From the NCBI GenBank assembly GCA_964496275.1, contig CAZBYL010000024.1:1-34468 (forward strand): a stretch of 34,468 nt of DNA, given 5' to 3'. The notes beneath the pieces are model-generated. The model was not told the origin of the DNA. It saw only the letters and a list, made by a program, of their open reading frames with translations, and ran no database searches. A program made the position numbers and the translations under genes. Shown in pieces: positions 8,968-17,636 of this stretch. Source of the stretch: CAZBYL01 sp964496275 (GTDB lineage Bacteria; Synergistota; Synergistia; Synergistales; Synergistaceae). The first letter of the stretch is position 1. The number at the start of each line of letters is the position of its first letter.

Positions 8968-10335
8968 ATGAGGATAGAACTTACTGTAAACGGAAAACTC
9001 AGACATGCTGACGTTCCGCCGATGAAAACACTTCTTGCCGTTCTGCGTGAGGACCTTGGGCTTACAGGCTCCAAAGAGGGCTGCGGCGAGGGAGAGTGCG
9101 GAGCTTGCTCCGTGATAATGGACGGCCGTCTCATAAACTCCTGTCTTGTCACCGCATTGCAGGCATCGGGGAGCGAACTCCTCACGATAGAAGGGCTCGG
9201 CACCTCGGAAAATATGGACATGCTGCAAAGGGCATTCGTGAGCGAAGGCGGCATACAGTGCGGCTTTTGCACTCCCGGCATGATAATCGCGGCGCGTGCC
9301 CTGCTTGAAGAAAATCCGTCACCCACTCTCGATGAAGTAAAAGAAGCCTTGTCGGGCAATATATGCCGCTGCACCGGCTATGAAAAAATATACGAAGCGG
9401 TGAACAAGGCTGCGGCAGAAGGTTATGCGGATACTTTTTGCAATAGGGAAAATCTCTGCACGAAAGACGCGCCCGAACCGACATGCGAAGCTGACAAAAA
9501 TTTCTTAACGCCGCAGAACTTAACGGAAGCGCTGGAAATGCTGGATAAAAATCAAGACGCGCTTCTCATGGCGGGAACCACGGACATAATTCCGGACATA
9601 AAAAACGGCAAATACTCCCCTTCAAAGGTGATAGACCTAAGCCGAGTGCAGGAGCTCAAAGGAATAAATAAAACTGGAGACGTCATAAGGATAGGAAGCT
9701 GCGCCACGAACGGCGACATAGTGAGAAGCGCCATAATCAAAAAGTACCTCCCAGCTCTGATGGAAGCATCTGCCCGCAGCGGAGCCCCTGCCGTGCAAAA
9801 CAGGGCAACGATAGGCGGCAACCTCGCCACTGCGTCGGGAGCGGCCGACCTCCCGTCCATACTGCTTCCTCTCGGAGCCTCCGTCGTACTCGAGAGCGTG
9901 GACGGGGAGAGAGAGATGAAATTGGAACGATTCATACGGGGATACAGAGACGCGGACCGTCTGCCGAATGAAGTAATGCGCGAAATAATAGTTCCCGTAC
10001 CCGCGGAACACTCGGTGCAGAAGTTCTACAAACGCGGAAGCCGCAAAGCCCTGACTCTCTCCAGAATCTCTCTTGGGCTGTATGCGGAAGTTGAGGGCGG
10101 TGTAATATGGGAATTCAGAGCCGGTGCGGGAAGCATGTCCCCGATACCGATACGTTTGCCGCAGCTCGAAGCTCTGCTCAAGGGCAAACGCATAACGGCG
10201 GAGCTTATAGACGAAGCCGCCGAAACGGCAAGAAACGAAGTCAGCCCCAGAAAGAGCGCGCAGTGGCGCAAAGCCATGACAGCCAACCTTGTCCGCAGAT
10301 TCTTGGAAGAAGATATCTCGGCTAAAGATAAATAG
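8968..10335 (+). CDS. Fused [2Fe-2S]/FAD subunit of the molybdenum hydroxylase
   Basis: This 455-residue protein joins two subunits that are often separate. Residues 1-155 are the small iron-sulfur subunit, with the plant-type ferredoxin motif GCGEGECGACSV and the second cluster QCGFCTPGM...NICRCTGYEKI. Residues from about 175 form the FAD-binding medium subunit, with AGTTDIIPDIKNGKYSPSKV and QNRATIGGNLATASGAADLP, followed by its C-terminal dimer domain. Together they pass electrons from the molybdenum site in the upstream gene product to FAD. The ATG at 8968 follows CTAAGGAGCG, whose TAA is the stop of the upstream gene; an in-frame extension into that gene lacks similarity. The gene order and 13-base gap point to an operon. 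Confidence 0.92.
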   Translation: MRIELTVNGKLRHADVPPMKTLLAVLREDLGLTGSKEGCGEGECGACSVIMDGRLINSCLVTALQASGSELLTIEGLGTSENMDMLQRAFVSEGGIQCGFCTPGMIIAARALLEENPSPTLDEVKEALSGNICRCTGYEKIYEAVNKAAAEGYADTFCNRENLCTKDAPEPTCEADKNFLTPQNLTEALEMLDKNQDALLMAGTTDIIPDIKNGKYSPSKVIDLSRVQELKGINKTGDVIRIGSCATNGDIVRSAIIKKYLPALMEASARSGAPAVQNRATIGGNLATASGAADLPSILLPLGASVVLESVDGEREMKLERFIRGYRDADRLPNEVMREIIVPVPAEHSVQKFYKRGSRKALTLSRISLGLYAEVEGGVIWEFRAGAGSMSPIPIRLPQLEALLKGKRITAELIDEAAETARNEVSPRKSAQWRKAMTANLVRRFLEEDISAKDK

Positions 10336-10466
10336 GCGGCGGTTATTTCGGTTTTGAAACAACCGCTCGTTTGCCGGGCAAACCGCAAATAAGATACTTC
10401 GTGCAAAAGGTGCTGGAGTGGAATATAATGGCGTTAATAATACTAAGCCTGTGAGGAGGATGCTTC

Positions 10467-11228
10467 ATGTCAAATCAGAACTGGAGTCCCGAAGATTACA
10501 ACAGTAAGGCCGATTATCTGTACGAGCTGGGACGTCCCGTGATAGAACTGCTGGACCCGAAAGCAGGAGAAAAGATTCTTGACTTGGGCTGCGGCAATGG
10601 GGTTCTCACAAAGGAGCTTATTGAGAAAGGCTGTTCCGTAGTCGGCATAGACGCAAGCCCCGAAATGGTCGAAGCCGCCCGCGCAAACGGCATAGATGCC
10701 CGAGTACATGATGCGGAACACCTTCACATTGACGAAAAATTCGACGCGGTGATGAGCAATTCGGCGCTCCACTGGATGGCCGACCAGTATGGAGTGGTGC
10801 GGGGAGTGTGGCGCGCTCTGAACCCGGGCGGACGCTTTGCCGCCGAGTGCGGAGGAGAAGGCTGCATAAGGATAATCCGCGAAGGGATGAAAATAGCTCT
10901 CATTAAACGCGGACTTGACTACAAGGCGCGCAACCCCTGGAAATATCCGGAACTTGGAGCAATATCGGACATACTTGAGAATCAGGGATTCAAAGTCAGC
11001 TACATAGCAAGAATAGACAGACCGACCCACCTTCCGCACGGACTCAAGGCGTGGCTTGAAGTCTTTGCAAACAGCCACACGGCAGGGTTTACGGAAGTAG
11101 AAAAACAGCGCTTCTACAAAGAAGTCGAAGACTATTGCCGCCCATTCCTCTACACGGAAGAGAACGGCTGGACCGCGGACTACGTGAGGCTCCGCTTCTT
11201 GGCTTTCAAACCCAAAGACGCAGAATAA
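10467..11228 (+). CDS. Class I SAM-dependent methyltransferase
   Basis: This 253-residue cytoplasmic protein is a Rossmann-fold methyltransferase. The SAM-binding motif is canonical (ILDLGCGNGVLTKELIEKG, about residues 36-54), with the acidic loop VVGIDASPEMVEAAR and the motif IV region FDAVMSNSALHWMAD. The overall form resembles trans-aconitate or malonyl-type small-acid methyltransferases, but the acceptor cannot be determined. A GTGAGGAGGATGCTTC leader gives a strong ribosome site. It lies 131 bp after the hydroxylase genes and ends at a clear terminator, so it may be the last gene of that operon or a separate unit. Confidence 0.85.
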   Translation: MSNQNWSPEDYNSKADYLYELGRPVIELLDPKAGEKILDLGCGNGVLTKELIEKGCSVVGIDASPEMVEAARANGIDARVHDAEHLHIDEKFDAVMSNSALHWMADQYGVVRGVWRALNPGGRFAAECGGEGCIRIIREGMKIALIKRGLDYKARNPWKYPELGAISDILENQGFKVSYIARIDRPTHLPHGLKAWLEVFANSHTAGFTEVEKQRFYKEVEDYCRPFLYTEENGWTADYVRLRFLAFKPKDAE

Positions 11229-11233
11229 AAAAC

Positions 11234-11263
11234 GCCGCCCTTTTGCGAGGGCGGCATTTTTTA
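11234..11263 (+). terminator. Rho-independent terminator
   Basis: GCCGCCC (11234-11240) pairs with GGGCGGC (11249-11255) around an 8-base loop, followed by ATTTTTTA. It starts 6 bases after the methyltransferase stop codon. Confidence 0.92.
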
Positions 11264-11300
11264 TAACTTCCGAATGTTCTCATAACCGGTGCGTTATCGG

Positions 11301-12032
11301 CTACTTTGTGTACTTCCACGCAGAGCCGCTGTCCAACGGGCGCGGCTTGCCTGTTATCACTATCTTTTCACTGCTCATCTGGACTTCATCAAACCGTACG
11401 GGGAACGGAATCTTTTTCCTCTTTATGAGAGGATTTATCTCTGCAAGCAGTCTTTTTGTAATCATATCCGGCTGTTTAATGCCGTCAATAAAGAACGCAG
11501 TGTCCACCAAGTGAAGACCGTCCTCCTTGATGCCAATTTTGCCTGTCGCGGATAGTTTTATGTTGAAGGTGAAAATAAACTTTGCCGTATACACGCCGGA
11601 TATTTTAAATCCGTCTTTTGTGAACACGCACTTAAGATTCTTAAAGCCCTTTATCGTGTCCATTGTTTTCATAAAATAATCGTTGATATCCTTCGTCAGC
11701 AGCACAATCTCACCGCGTGACATGTATATCATATCGGACAGGCCGTACTTATCCTGAGTATGAGCTTCGTCCGGCATACCCTTCATCATTGCGGAAATGG
11801 AAATATTATCTACCCGCACACCTTCAAGCACGATGCCGGATGCCTTTGCATAGAGGAAGCTGCCTCCGTTTGTAGCTTGGACATAGATGGAATCAGGGTT
11901 GAACTCGCGGACAAGAAGCTTTCCTACCATCTCTTCCACTCGTACTGTGGCTGCATAAGAGGTTACAGCAGCAAACAAGAGAGTAGTGAACATAATTACG
12001 AAAACAATAACAGCTTTCCTTGACAGTCGCAT
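11301..12032 (-). CDS. Secreted DUF2993 (LmeA-like) domain protein
   Basis: The 243-residue product begins with a clean signal peptide: MRLSRK, a hydrophobic core (VIVFVIMFTTLLFAAV) and a TSYAA cleavage region. The mature part is a beta-rich domain with repeated amphipathic strands, such as ASGIVLEGVRVDNISISAMMKG and LSATGKIGIKEDGLHLVDT. This is the pattern of DUF2993/LmeA-type proteins, a fold related to lipid-binding TULIP modules, so a periplasmic or outer-envelope lipid-associated role is plausible. The ATG at 12032 has AAGGGGGA 7 bases upstream; a TTG at 12050 would place the SD inside the coding region. It runs convergently with the methyltransferase gene and is apparently monocistronic. 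Confidence 0.7.
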   Translation of the reverse strand: MRLSRKAVIVFVIMFTTLLFAAVTSYAATVRVEEMVGKLLVREFNPDSIYVQATNGGSFLYAKASGIVLEGVRVDNISISAMMKGMPDEAHTQDKYGLSDMIYMSRGEIVLLTKDINDYFMKTMDTIKGFKNLKCVFTKDGFKISGVYTAKFIFTFNIKLSATGKIGIKEDGLHLVDTAFFIDGIKQPDMITKRLLAEINPLIKRKKIPFPVRFDEVQMSSEKIVITGKPRPLDSGSAWKYTK

Positions 12033-12184
12033 CACATAATCCCCCTTCAATAACTTGGACTATTCTACCAAAAAAATAAAATATTTCACCCCAAACACGT
12101 TAAAAATTGAAACCGTAAAAAGTACTCTGCATATGTAAGAGTGTTCTGAAATGTAAAAAAAAGATACAAATTTGTAGAAATTTC

Positions 12185-12212
12185 TTTACAAAACAGAAAA
12201 CTGTGGTATGAT
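12185..12212 (+). promoter_or_regulatory. Probable promoter of the yfcC leader
   Basis: TTTACA (12185-12190) and TATGAT (12207-12212) are separated by 16 bp. Transcription would start about 360 bases before the YfcC start codon, giving a long leader. Confidence 0.5.
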
Positions 12213-12218
12213 TGCCTG

Positions 12219-12579
12219 AATTTTTACAAGCAATCATGTCACCCTATTAGCATGATGATATGATTGAAGTGAAGCCCCGGCAAATTTATATCCGCCGCTT
12301 CCACCGCGCATATTTCGCCTCAGTGCAAAATTTATGCAAAAAGAAAATAGGGAATACAAAAAAATCATGCGCAATAAAAGCATGGGCTCAAATTTTTTTG
12401 CACATTTTTTACTGAACAGTAGTAATAATATGCAATTAAGTTGTTGGTATTTTTTCAAATAACAACTTCTTTGTTTTGACAATTCATGAGGGGGCGAGAA
12501 ACGGAGGTTATTGGGAGATTTTATTATTAGCATTGCGCATGTTTCAGATATTTGCCAACTAAGGAAGGGAGAGGTTCAA
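12219..12579 (+). other. Long structured leader upstream of the YfcC carrier
   Basis: No protein gene is evident. The leader contains a CAATCAT...ATGATTG pairing soon after the predicted transcription start. Further on, AAGTTGTT (12438-12445) pairs perfectly with AACAACTT (12461-12468), followed by the T-rich run CTTTGTTTT. The second element looks like an intrinsic terminator placed before the gene, as in attenuation or as the end of a small RNA. No known riboswitch consensus was recognised. Confidence 0.4.
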
Positions 12580-13983
12580 ATGAGTGAAATGAGTAAGAAG
12601 AGGTTTAGTTTTCCGCACACCTTTGTGGTAATTTTTGCGTTTATTGTGATTGCCACAGCTATGACGTGGATAATTCCGTCCGGTACTTTTGACCGTGCGC
12701 TTGACGAAGCGACAGGACGTACTTTAGTTGTTGCAGGTACGTTTAAACTTGTTACTCCGACGCCGGTCTCTCCGTGGCACATGATGATGTCCATTTTTGA
12801 CGGAATGGTTAATGCAGCCAATATTATTTTCTTCACCTTCTTCTCGTATGGGTTTATGGTTATGCTCATCCGCGTCGGAGCCTTTGATGCCGGTGTAGGC
12901 GCTTTAATTCGTGTACTTAAGGGGCGGGAGCATGTTGTTATGCCGCTTCTTGCGATTGCGTTTTCATTGATGGGAGCGTCTTTCGGTATATACGAGGAAA
13001 GCTATGGATTTGTGCCTGTTGTTATGAGTATGGCTATGGCCCTCGGTTATGACGCGTTTTTTGGAGCAATCGTTGTTCTCGGAGGCATCGCAACCGGATA
13101 TGCGGCTGCGTTTATCAATCCATACACGGTTGCTATTGCACAGACGATCGCGGAGCTTCCGCTTTTCTCTGGAATGTTATACCGTTGTATCTGCTATATC
13201 GTTTTTATGACCGTATTTCTCTTTTTTCTGCTCCGTTATGGACGCATGGTCAAAGCCGATCCTACAAAGAGTTATGTGTATGGCATAGATTTTCCAAACC
13301 TTTCACACGCAAAGCAAGAGGAATTGCTGGAGAAGGAATTTACCACTCCTCACAAAATTTCTCTGCTTATCTGTCTTGTAACGGTTCTTGCCTTTGCCTT
13401 TGGCGCCATTAAGTATGGCTGGTATTTCTCGGAGCTGTCCGCTATTTTCCTCACAATGATGTTTGTTATAGGTTTTATAAACGGGCAAAGTATCAGTGAA
13501 ACCTGCGATATTTTTGTCGATATTTCAAAAAATATTATTTTTGCCGGTTTTGTAATAGGGCTTTCGCGCGCAATCCTTGTGGTTATGCAGCAGGGGCAGA
13601 TTATTGATACGATATGTTTTTACTTCTCCAACTGTTTAAACGGTCTTCCTAAAATTGTCGCCGCTGAGGCAATGCTTGCTTTCCAGACTATGCTGAATCT
13701 TTTCATTCCATCGGGCAGCGGTCAGGCCGTTACTTCTATGCCGCTCATGGTTCCTCTTTCGGATCTTCTAGGAATCAACAGACAGATTGCCGTTTTGGCA
13801 TTCCAGTTCGGAGATGGTTTCTCAAATATCATGTGGCCGACCGCATGTGCGGTTCTTTGCGCTATATCGGGAGTTCCCATCAATAAGTGGTGGAAGTTCT
13901 TCTTCCCGTTCTTTATCGCTGTTGAGGCTGCAGCAGCCATTATGCTGGCAATTGCTGTCATGATAAATTACGGTCCGTTCTAG
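12580..13983 (+). CDS. YfcC-family membrane carrier
   Basis: The 467-residue protein is an integral membrane carrier of the YfcC/DcuC-like group, with about 12 hydrophobic segments. Typical landmarks include TAMTWIIPSGTFDR after TM1, GASFGIYEESYGFVPV, and a C-terminal half with LFIPSGSGQAVTSMPLMVPLSDLLGI and FGDGFSNIMWPT, which match the family's conserved re-entrant regions. Members are assigned to uptake of C4-dicarboxylates, basic amino acids or peptide-like substrates. I chose the ATG at 12580 because AAGGGAGAGG lies just upstream; an in-frame extension back to 12511 would add a non-family tail. The M20 amidohydrolase starts 16 bases after its stop. Carrier plus M20 enzyme is a recurring pair, suggesting import and hydrolysis of an N-acyl amino acid or peptide. 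Confidence 0.87.
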   Translation: MSEMSKKRFSFPHTFVVIFAFIVIATAMTWIIPSGTFDRALDEATGRTLVVAGTFKLVTPTPVSPWHMMMSIFDGMVNAANIIFFTFFSYGFMVMLIRVGAFDAGVGALIRVLKGREHVVMPLLAIAFSLMGASFGIYEESYGFVPVVMSMAMALGYDAFFGAIVVLGGIATGYAAAFINPYTVAIAQTIAELPLFSGMLYRCICYIVFMTVFLFFLLRYGRMVKADPTKSYVYGIDFPNLSHAKQEELLEKEFTTPHKISLLICLVTVLAFAFGAIKYGWYFSELSAIFLTMMFVIGFINGQSISETCDIFVDISKNIIFAGFVIGLSRAILVVMQQGQIIDTICFYFSNCLNGLPKIVAAEAMLAFQTMLNLFIPSGSGQAVTSMPLMVPLSDLLGINRQIAVLAFQFGDGFSNIMWPTACAVLCAISGVPINKWWKFFFPFFIAVEAAAAIMLAIAVMINYGPF

Positions 13984-13998
13984 GCAGGAGGGAGCTTT

Positions 13999-15156
13999 TT
14001 GAAGAACTTGCAGTGTGAGTTGGAAGAGAGAAAGGATTCTATTCTCGAACTTTCAAAATTTATTTATGAGCATCCGGAAATTGAGATGCAAGAATTTGCG
14101 GCGAAGAAGAAGCTTGTTGAAATGCTCAAGGCCGAGGGTTTTGATGTCGATGAGGATATTCCGGGGCTTCCCACCGCATTTGTTGCGAAAAAATCAAGCG
14201 GAGCCGGTCCGCGTGTCGGGTTCATTGCCGAGTACGACGCGCTTCCTCAAATGGGACATGCCTGCGGACATAATTTAATTGCCGCGATGGGTTACGGAAG
14301 CGCGGTCACTCTTGCCGCAATGCTTGAAGATTATAAGGGGACGGTGTACCTTTTCGGGGCTCCTGCTGAAGAAACAGGGCGCGGAAAACCGGGGCTTATT
14401 GATGGAGGCTACTTCAAGAATGTTGATGTCGCTGTCATGGCGCACCCCATGAAATTTTACGGCTTGAGCTCTCCTCTGATTAACCTCGAAGGGTATGACA
14501 TAACTTTTCACGGCAGAGCATCACATGCGGGAGGCTCTCCGTCGCACGGGATCAACGCGCTTGACGCGGCCGTCGTTTTTTACACGGCAATAGGTGTTAT
14601 GCGCCAGCAAGTGCGCGACGGAGCCAGAATACACGGAATAATCACAAACGGCGGAGCTGCGGTAAATATAATCCCCGATACAGCATCTTTGCGCATTGAA
14701 ATAAGGGATTCGGACATCGTCTACTTCAAAGAACTTGTACAAAGGGTTCTCTCTGCGGCAAAGGCTGCGGCTGTCGCATGCGGCTGCACAGTCGATATCG
14801 AAATGTTTGAACCTTCCATTTGCTGCATGAAGAATAATCGTGTGATGCTGGAACTTTTCAAAAAACATCTTATCGAATCCGGCGTGAAGCCCTCTGAGAT
14901 TGCCGACACTTTTGTCAGCGGAGGGTGCAGTGATATGGGCAACGTCAGCCAGGTTGTTCCTTCCATTCACCCTTGGCTCGGTATGGTGGGGCCCGATTCT
15001 GAGGCTCATACCTTGGAGTTTTTGCGTGATGCCGGGGGAGAAAAGGCTGCGTCCGAAGTATTGCGTGCCGTTAAATGTATGGCTGGTTTGGGGCTGGATA
15101 TCCTCTCAAACCCCGAACTGTTGGCAGAGATAAAGGAAGATTTTATCTGTCAATAG
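13999..15156 (+). CDS. M20-family amidohydrolase (AbgB/ACY1L2-like)
   Basis: This 385-residue zinc-dependent amidohydrolase should cleave an amide bond in an N-acyl or aminobenzoyl amino acid or a dipeptide. Metal ligands and catalytic residues are in place: AEYDALPQMGHACGHNL, the acid pair in PAEETGRGKPG, the His in VMAHPM, and the C-terminal GCSDMGNVSQVVPSIHP. A lid/dimerisation domain begins near GRASHAGGSPSHGINALDA. The start is TTG at 13999, with GGAGGGAG 5 bases upstream; no ATG is available before the first conserved residues. It is translationally close to the YfcC carrier and probably acts on what that carrier imports. Confidence 0.9.
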   Translation: MKNLQCELEERKDSILELSKFIYEHPEIEMQEFAAKKKLVEMLKAEGFDVDEDIPGLPTAFVAKKSSGAGPRVGFIAEYDALPQMGHACGHNLIAAMGYGSAVTLAAMLEDYKGTVYLFGAPAEETGRGKPGLIDGGYFKNVDVAVMAHPMKFYGLSSPLINLEGYDITFHGRASHAGGSPSHGINALDAAVVFYTAIGVMRQQVRDGARIHGIITNGGAAVNIIPDTASLRIEIRDSDIVYFKELVQRVLSAAKAAAVACGCTVDIEMFEPSICCMKNNRVMLELFKKHLIESGVKPSEIADTFVSGGCSDMGNVSQVVPSIHPWLGMVGPDSEAHTLEFLRDAGGEKAASEVLRAVKCMAGLGLDILSNPELLAEIKEDFICQ

Positions 15157-15185
15157 CTTTTGTAAAAGTTATTTTGTGAAGTGCT

Positions 15186-15216
15186 GCGCGCGGCTTTTGC
15201 AAAAAAAGCCGCGCGC
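15186..15216. repeat. Strong 13-bp inverted repeat after the M20 gene
   Basis: GCGCGCGGCTTTT (15186-15198) and AAAAGCCGCGCGC (15204-15216) are perfect complements around a 5-base loop. There is no T-run after the stem, so it may act as an mRNA-end stabiliser or Rho-dependent terminator rather than a classic intrinsic terminator. Confidence 0.65.
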
Positions 15217-15470
15217 TCACGTAAAGCCAATAACCATTGATATCACAGCATTTTAGGACTATTTAGTTTTTAAAAATTGTAAATTAAACCGCTGTTTTAC
15301 AAAAAATCTGCAAAATATTTTCTTCTTTTATTTCGTTTTTGCACAATTTTACATTTTTTATTTTTTTGTTTTTGCAACAATTTTACAGGGGCGTGTTAAC
15401 CTTTGCACATTGAAACGGTCATCAGAAAAAAATCTATATACACAAATTCTATTTTACGGAGGTAGTGAGT
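15217..15470. other. AT-rich region upstream of the corrinoid cluster
   Basis: About 250 bases rich in T- and A-runs, with no gene. It must carry the promoter of the corrinoid genes. I saw no cobalamin riboswitch core and no -24/-12 sigma-54 motif. Confidence 0.4.
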
Positions 15471-16100
15471 ATGTCAATAGCACAGATTCGTCAGTACATG
15501 GTAGACGGAGAAGGAGAAGCAGCGGTAGCACTTGTCAAAGAGGTAATGGATAAGGGTACTCCGGCACAGGAAATTATGAACGGACTTACGGACGAGATGG
15601 CTGTTCTCGGACAGAAGTTTGAGAATTTCGAAGTTTTCCTTCCCGACCTTATGATCGCGGGCGATGCTTTCATGCAGATTATGGATGTCCTCAAAGAACA
15701 CCTCGTCTCCGCAACAGAGGGCGCAGCGGCCAAGACGGTTATCGTCGGAACAGTTAAGGGCGACTACCACGACATAGGCAAGAACATCGTCGGCATAGTT
15801 CTCCAGGCTAACGGATTTAACGTAGTTGACCTCGGCGCAGACGTAGACCCGGTTGCATACCTCGAAGCAGCACGCAAAGAGAAGGCTGACGTAGTAGGAC
15901 TTTCCGCACTTATGACAACCACAATGCCCGGACAGGAAGAGTTCATAAAGATGGTCGCCGATGCGGGCGATAAGGGCAAGTACCTTGTGTGCGTAGGCGG
16001 AGCCCCGACATCAGTTGAATGGGCAGAGCGCATCGGAGCCGATGTGTGGTCATTCGATGCATTCGAGTGCGCAGCGAAACTTAAGAAGATTCTCGGCTAA
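15471..16100 (+). CDS. Corrinoid (methyl-carrier) protein, MtmC/MttC type
   Basis: This 209-residue soluble protein carries the corrinoid cofactor between two methyltransferases. The N-terminal cap helices (residues 1-85) match the methionine-synthase-like cap with FLPDLMIAGDAF. The cobalamin-binding domain follows with GTVKGDYHDIGKNIV, where His100 should be the lower axial cobalt ligand of the DxHxxG motif. SALMTTTM and VCVGGAPTS contact the nucleotide tail. The ATG at 15471 lies 8 bases after GGAGG, whereas the GTG at 15465 would be only 2 bases away. It is the first gene of the cluster and lies 57 bp before the MtmB-like gene, its presumed partner. Its codon choice is strongly biased, as in a highly expressed gene. 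Confidence 0.95.
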   Translation: MSIAQIRQYMVDGEGEAAVALVKEVMDKGTPAQEIMNGLTDEMAVLGQKFENFEVFLPDLMIAGDAFMQIMDVLKEHLVSATEGAAAKTVIVGTVKGDYHDIGKNIVGIVLQANGFNVVDLGADVDPVAYLEAARKEKADVVGLSALMTTTMPGQEEFIKMVADAGDKGKYLVCVGGAPTSVEWAERIGADVWSFDAFECAAKLKKILG

Positions 16101-16157
16101 TAGCGGTAAACTTTTAGTTTAATTTTATAGAAGCTACTTTAAGGAGGATATTTTACT

Positions 16158-17552
16158 ATGTCTACGTTCAGAATGTGGGAAGTTTTTGCAAAGGCCGATG
16201 AGGGCCCTTTCTATAAAGATCAGCCGGAGTGGATGATTAAGAGTTTCATCCCCAACATGAGACGCGTTATCAAAGAATACAACATCAAGTATGACGGACA
16301 CACAATCGTCAACTGCGACGACGATCTCGCCGACAGAGTGTGGGCCGCAGCAAAAGATTTCTTCATCTCCACCGGCGTTTACAACCAGGACACTCACCGC
16401 GTAATGATGTTCACGGAACGCGAAGTGAACGAAATTCTTTATACAAAGCAGCCGAAGTACATGATCGGTGCAGGCCACGACCAGCGTTGGCTCCAGGTTC
16501 GCTCAGTAGAAGATAAAGAGCGCCGTCCGTTCCACCTCTTCAGCCCCGACGCAAACTTTAGCACGGATATCCATAAGAAGGCCTGCATGGCATACCTCAA
16601 AGAGCCCCTTCTCGACGGACTCTGCGCACCCCTTATCGAAGATTACATGGGACGCAAGGCAACATCAGGAAGCCCGACGGAAGTCGCAGCAGCTATGGAA
16701 CATGCTATGAACCTCCGCGACGCTCAGCGCCTCGTCGGCAAACCCGATGTGTGGACAGTCTCCGTCGGAACGGCTGAAACAGACCAGGCTCAGATAGCAG
16801 CAGCCAATAAGGAATGGGGAGTCCGCCCGTCACACCTCGACGGACGTATGGTCTCTATCCTTACTGAAATGACAACGAACAACGCAATGCTCAACAAGTC
16901 CATGCACTACCGTTCATACGGCAACGTGTTCGGAAACCTCTGCGGAGCGATGTTCGGCGGACATGCCGGCGGTACGGAAGGCACAGCAATTCTCCAGACA
17001 GCATACAACATCGAAGGCGCATGCCTCTACGGTTCATGCTGGGCGCTGAACTTCCCCTTCCACCTCAAGTGGCAGTCAACGACAACAAGAGAACTCCTCT
17101 GGCTCCAGAGCGTACTGAGCCAGGCTATGAGCCGCAACTCAAACCAGATATACCTCAACAACCTCTTTGCAAACGCCGGACCCGGAACAGACCAGCTCTA
17201 CTGGGAGTGCGCGAACCACGCCCTCGCAACGGAGAGCTCAGGCGGCAACCCGTGGGGAGCTGCAACATGCCGCAACAAGTTCACCGACATGGCAACCCCG
17301 CTTGAATCACGCTTCTACCACGAAGTTTCCGAATCTTCATTCAAGAGCCGCCTCACCCGCGCCCAGGCCGACGAGATGTGCCAGAAGATCATGGACAAGT
17401 ACGAGAAGCTTATCCCCATCGACAACTACGGACACAAGCTCCAGGAAGTCTACGACATGGAACGCCTCACACCGCGTCAGGAATTCCTCGACCATTACAA
17501 CCGTATGAGAGACGAACTCCACGCACTGACAGGACTCGAGTTCGTATTCTAG
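16158..17552 (+). CDS. MtmB-like methylamine:corrinoid methyltransferase lacking pyrrolysine
   Basis: This 464-residue protein resembles monomethylamine methyltransferase MtmB along its length. Shared blocks, as I recall the archaeal protein, include GVYNQDTHRVMMFTEREV, GNLCGAMFGGHAGGTEGT, LKWQSTTTRELL and the terminal LEFVF. Archaeal MtmB (about 458 residues) reads an amber codon as pyrrolysine at position 202, in a V-Pyl-G-P-E-T context. Here the same region reads TVSVGTAETDQAQ around residues 200-212: residue 202 is Ser (16761-16763), 204 is Gly, and there is no in-frame TAG. It is therefore a non-pyrrolysine homolog, comparable to the MtgB branch of the MttB family, and its substrate may differ from monomethylamine. 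AAGGAGG precedes the ATG. Its cognate corrinoid protein is immediately upstream and a UroD-type methyltransferase downstream. Confidence 0.88.
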   Translation: MSTFRMWEVFAKADEGPFYKDQPEWMIKSFIPNMRRVIKEYNIKYDGHTIVNCDDDLADRVWAAAKDFFISTGVYNQDTHRVMMFTEREVNEILYTKQPKYMIGAGHDQRWLQVRSVEDKERRPFHLFSPDANFSTDIHKKACMAYLKEPLLDGLCAPLIEDYMGRKATSGSPTEVAAAMEHAMNLRDAQRLVGKPDVWTVSVGTAETDQAQIAAANKEWGVRPSHLDGRMVSILTEMTTNNAMLNKSMHYRSYGNVFGNLCGAMFGGHAGGTEGTAILQTAYNIEGACLYGSCWALNFPFHLKWQSTTTRELLWLQSVLSQAMSRNSNQIYLNNLFANAGPGTDQLYWECANHALATESSGGNPWGAATCRNKFTDMATPLESRFYHEVSESSFKSRLTRAQADEMCQKIMDKYEKLIPIDNYGHKLQEVYDMERLTPRQEFLDHYNRMRDELHALTGLEFVF

Positions 17553-17570
17553 GACAATATTTCCCACACA

Positions 17571-17603
17571 CACGCAAAGGGGCGCAGTCTGCCTCTTTGC
17601 GTG
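17571..17603 (+). repeat. Intercistronic hairpin between the MtmB-like and UroD-family genes
   Basis: CACGCAAAG (17571-17579) pairs with CTTTGCGTG (17595-17603), and an inner GGC/GCC adds to the stem. A weak T-run (ATACTTATA) follows. It could be a partial terminator that lowers expression of downstream genes relative to the first two. Confidence 0.6.
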
Positions 17604-17636
17604 ATACTTATACATATTTTATAGCGGGGTGAGAAA

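Noticed and set aside
15217..15470. Cobalamin riboswitch or sigma-54 promoter before the corrinoid cluster
   Set aside because: No B12-box-like core and no GG-N10-GC element with flanking consensus was found.
16158..17552. Possible in-frame amber (pyrrolysine) codon in the MtmB-like gene
   Set aside because: The whole 464-codon frame was followed; there is no internal TAG, and the pyrrolysine region reads Ser-Val-Gly.
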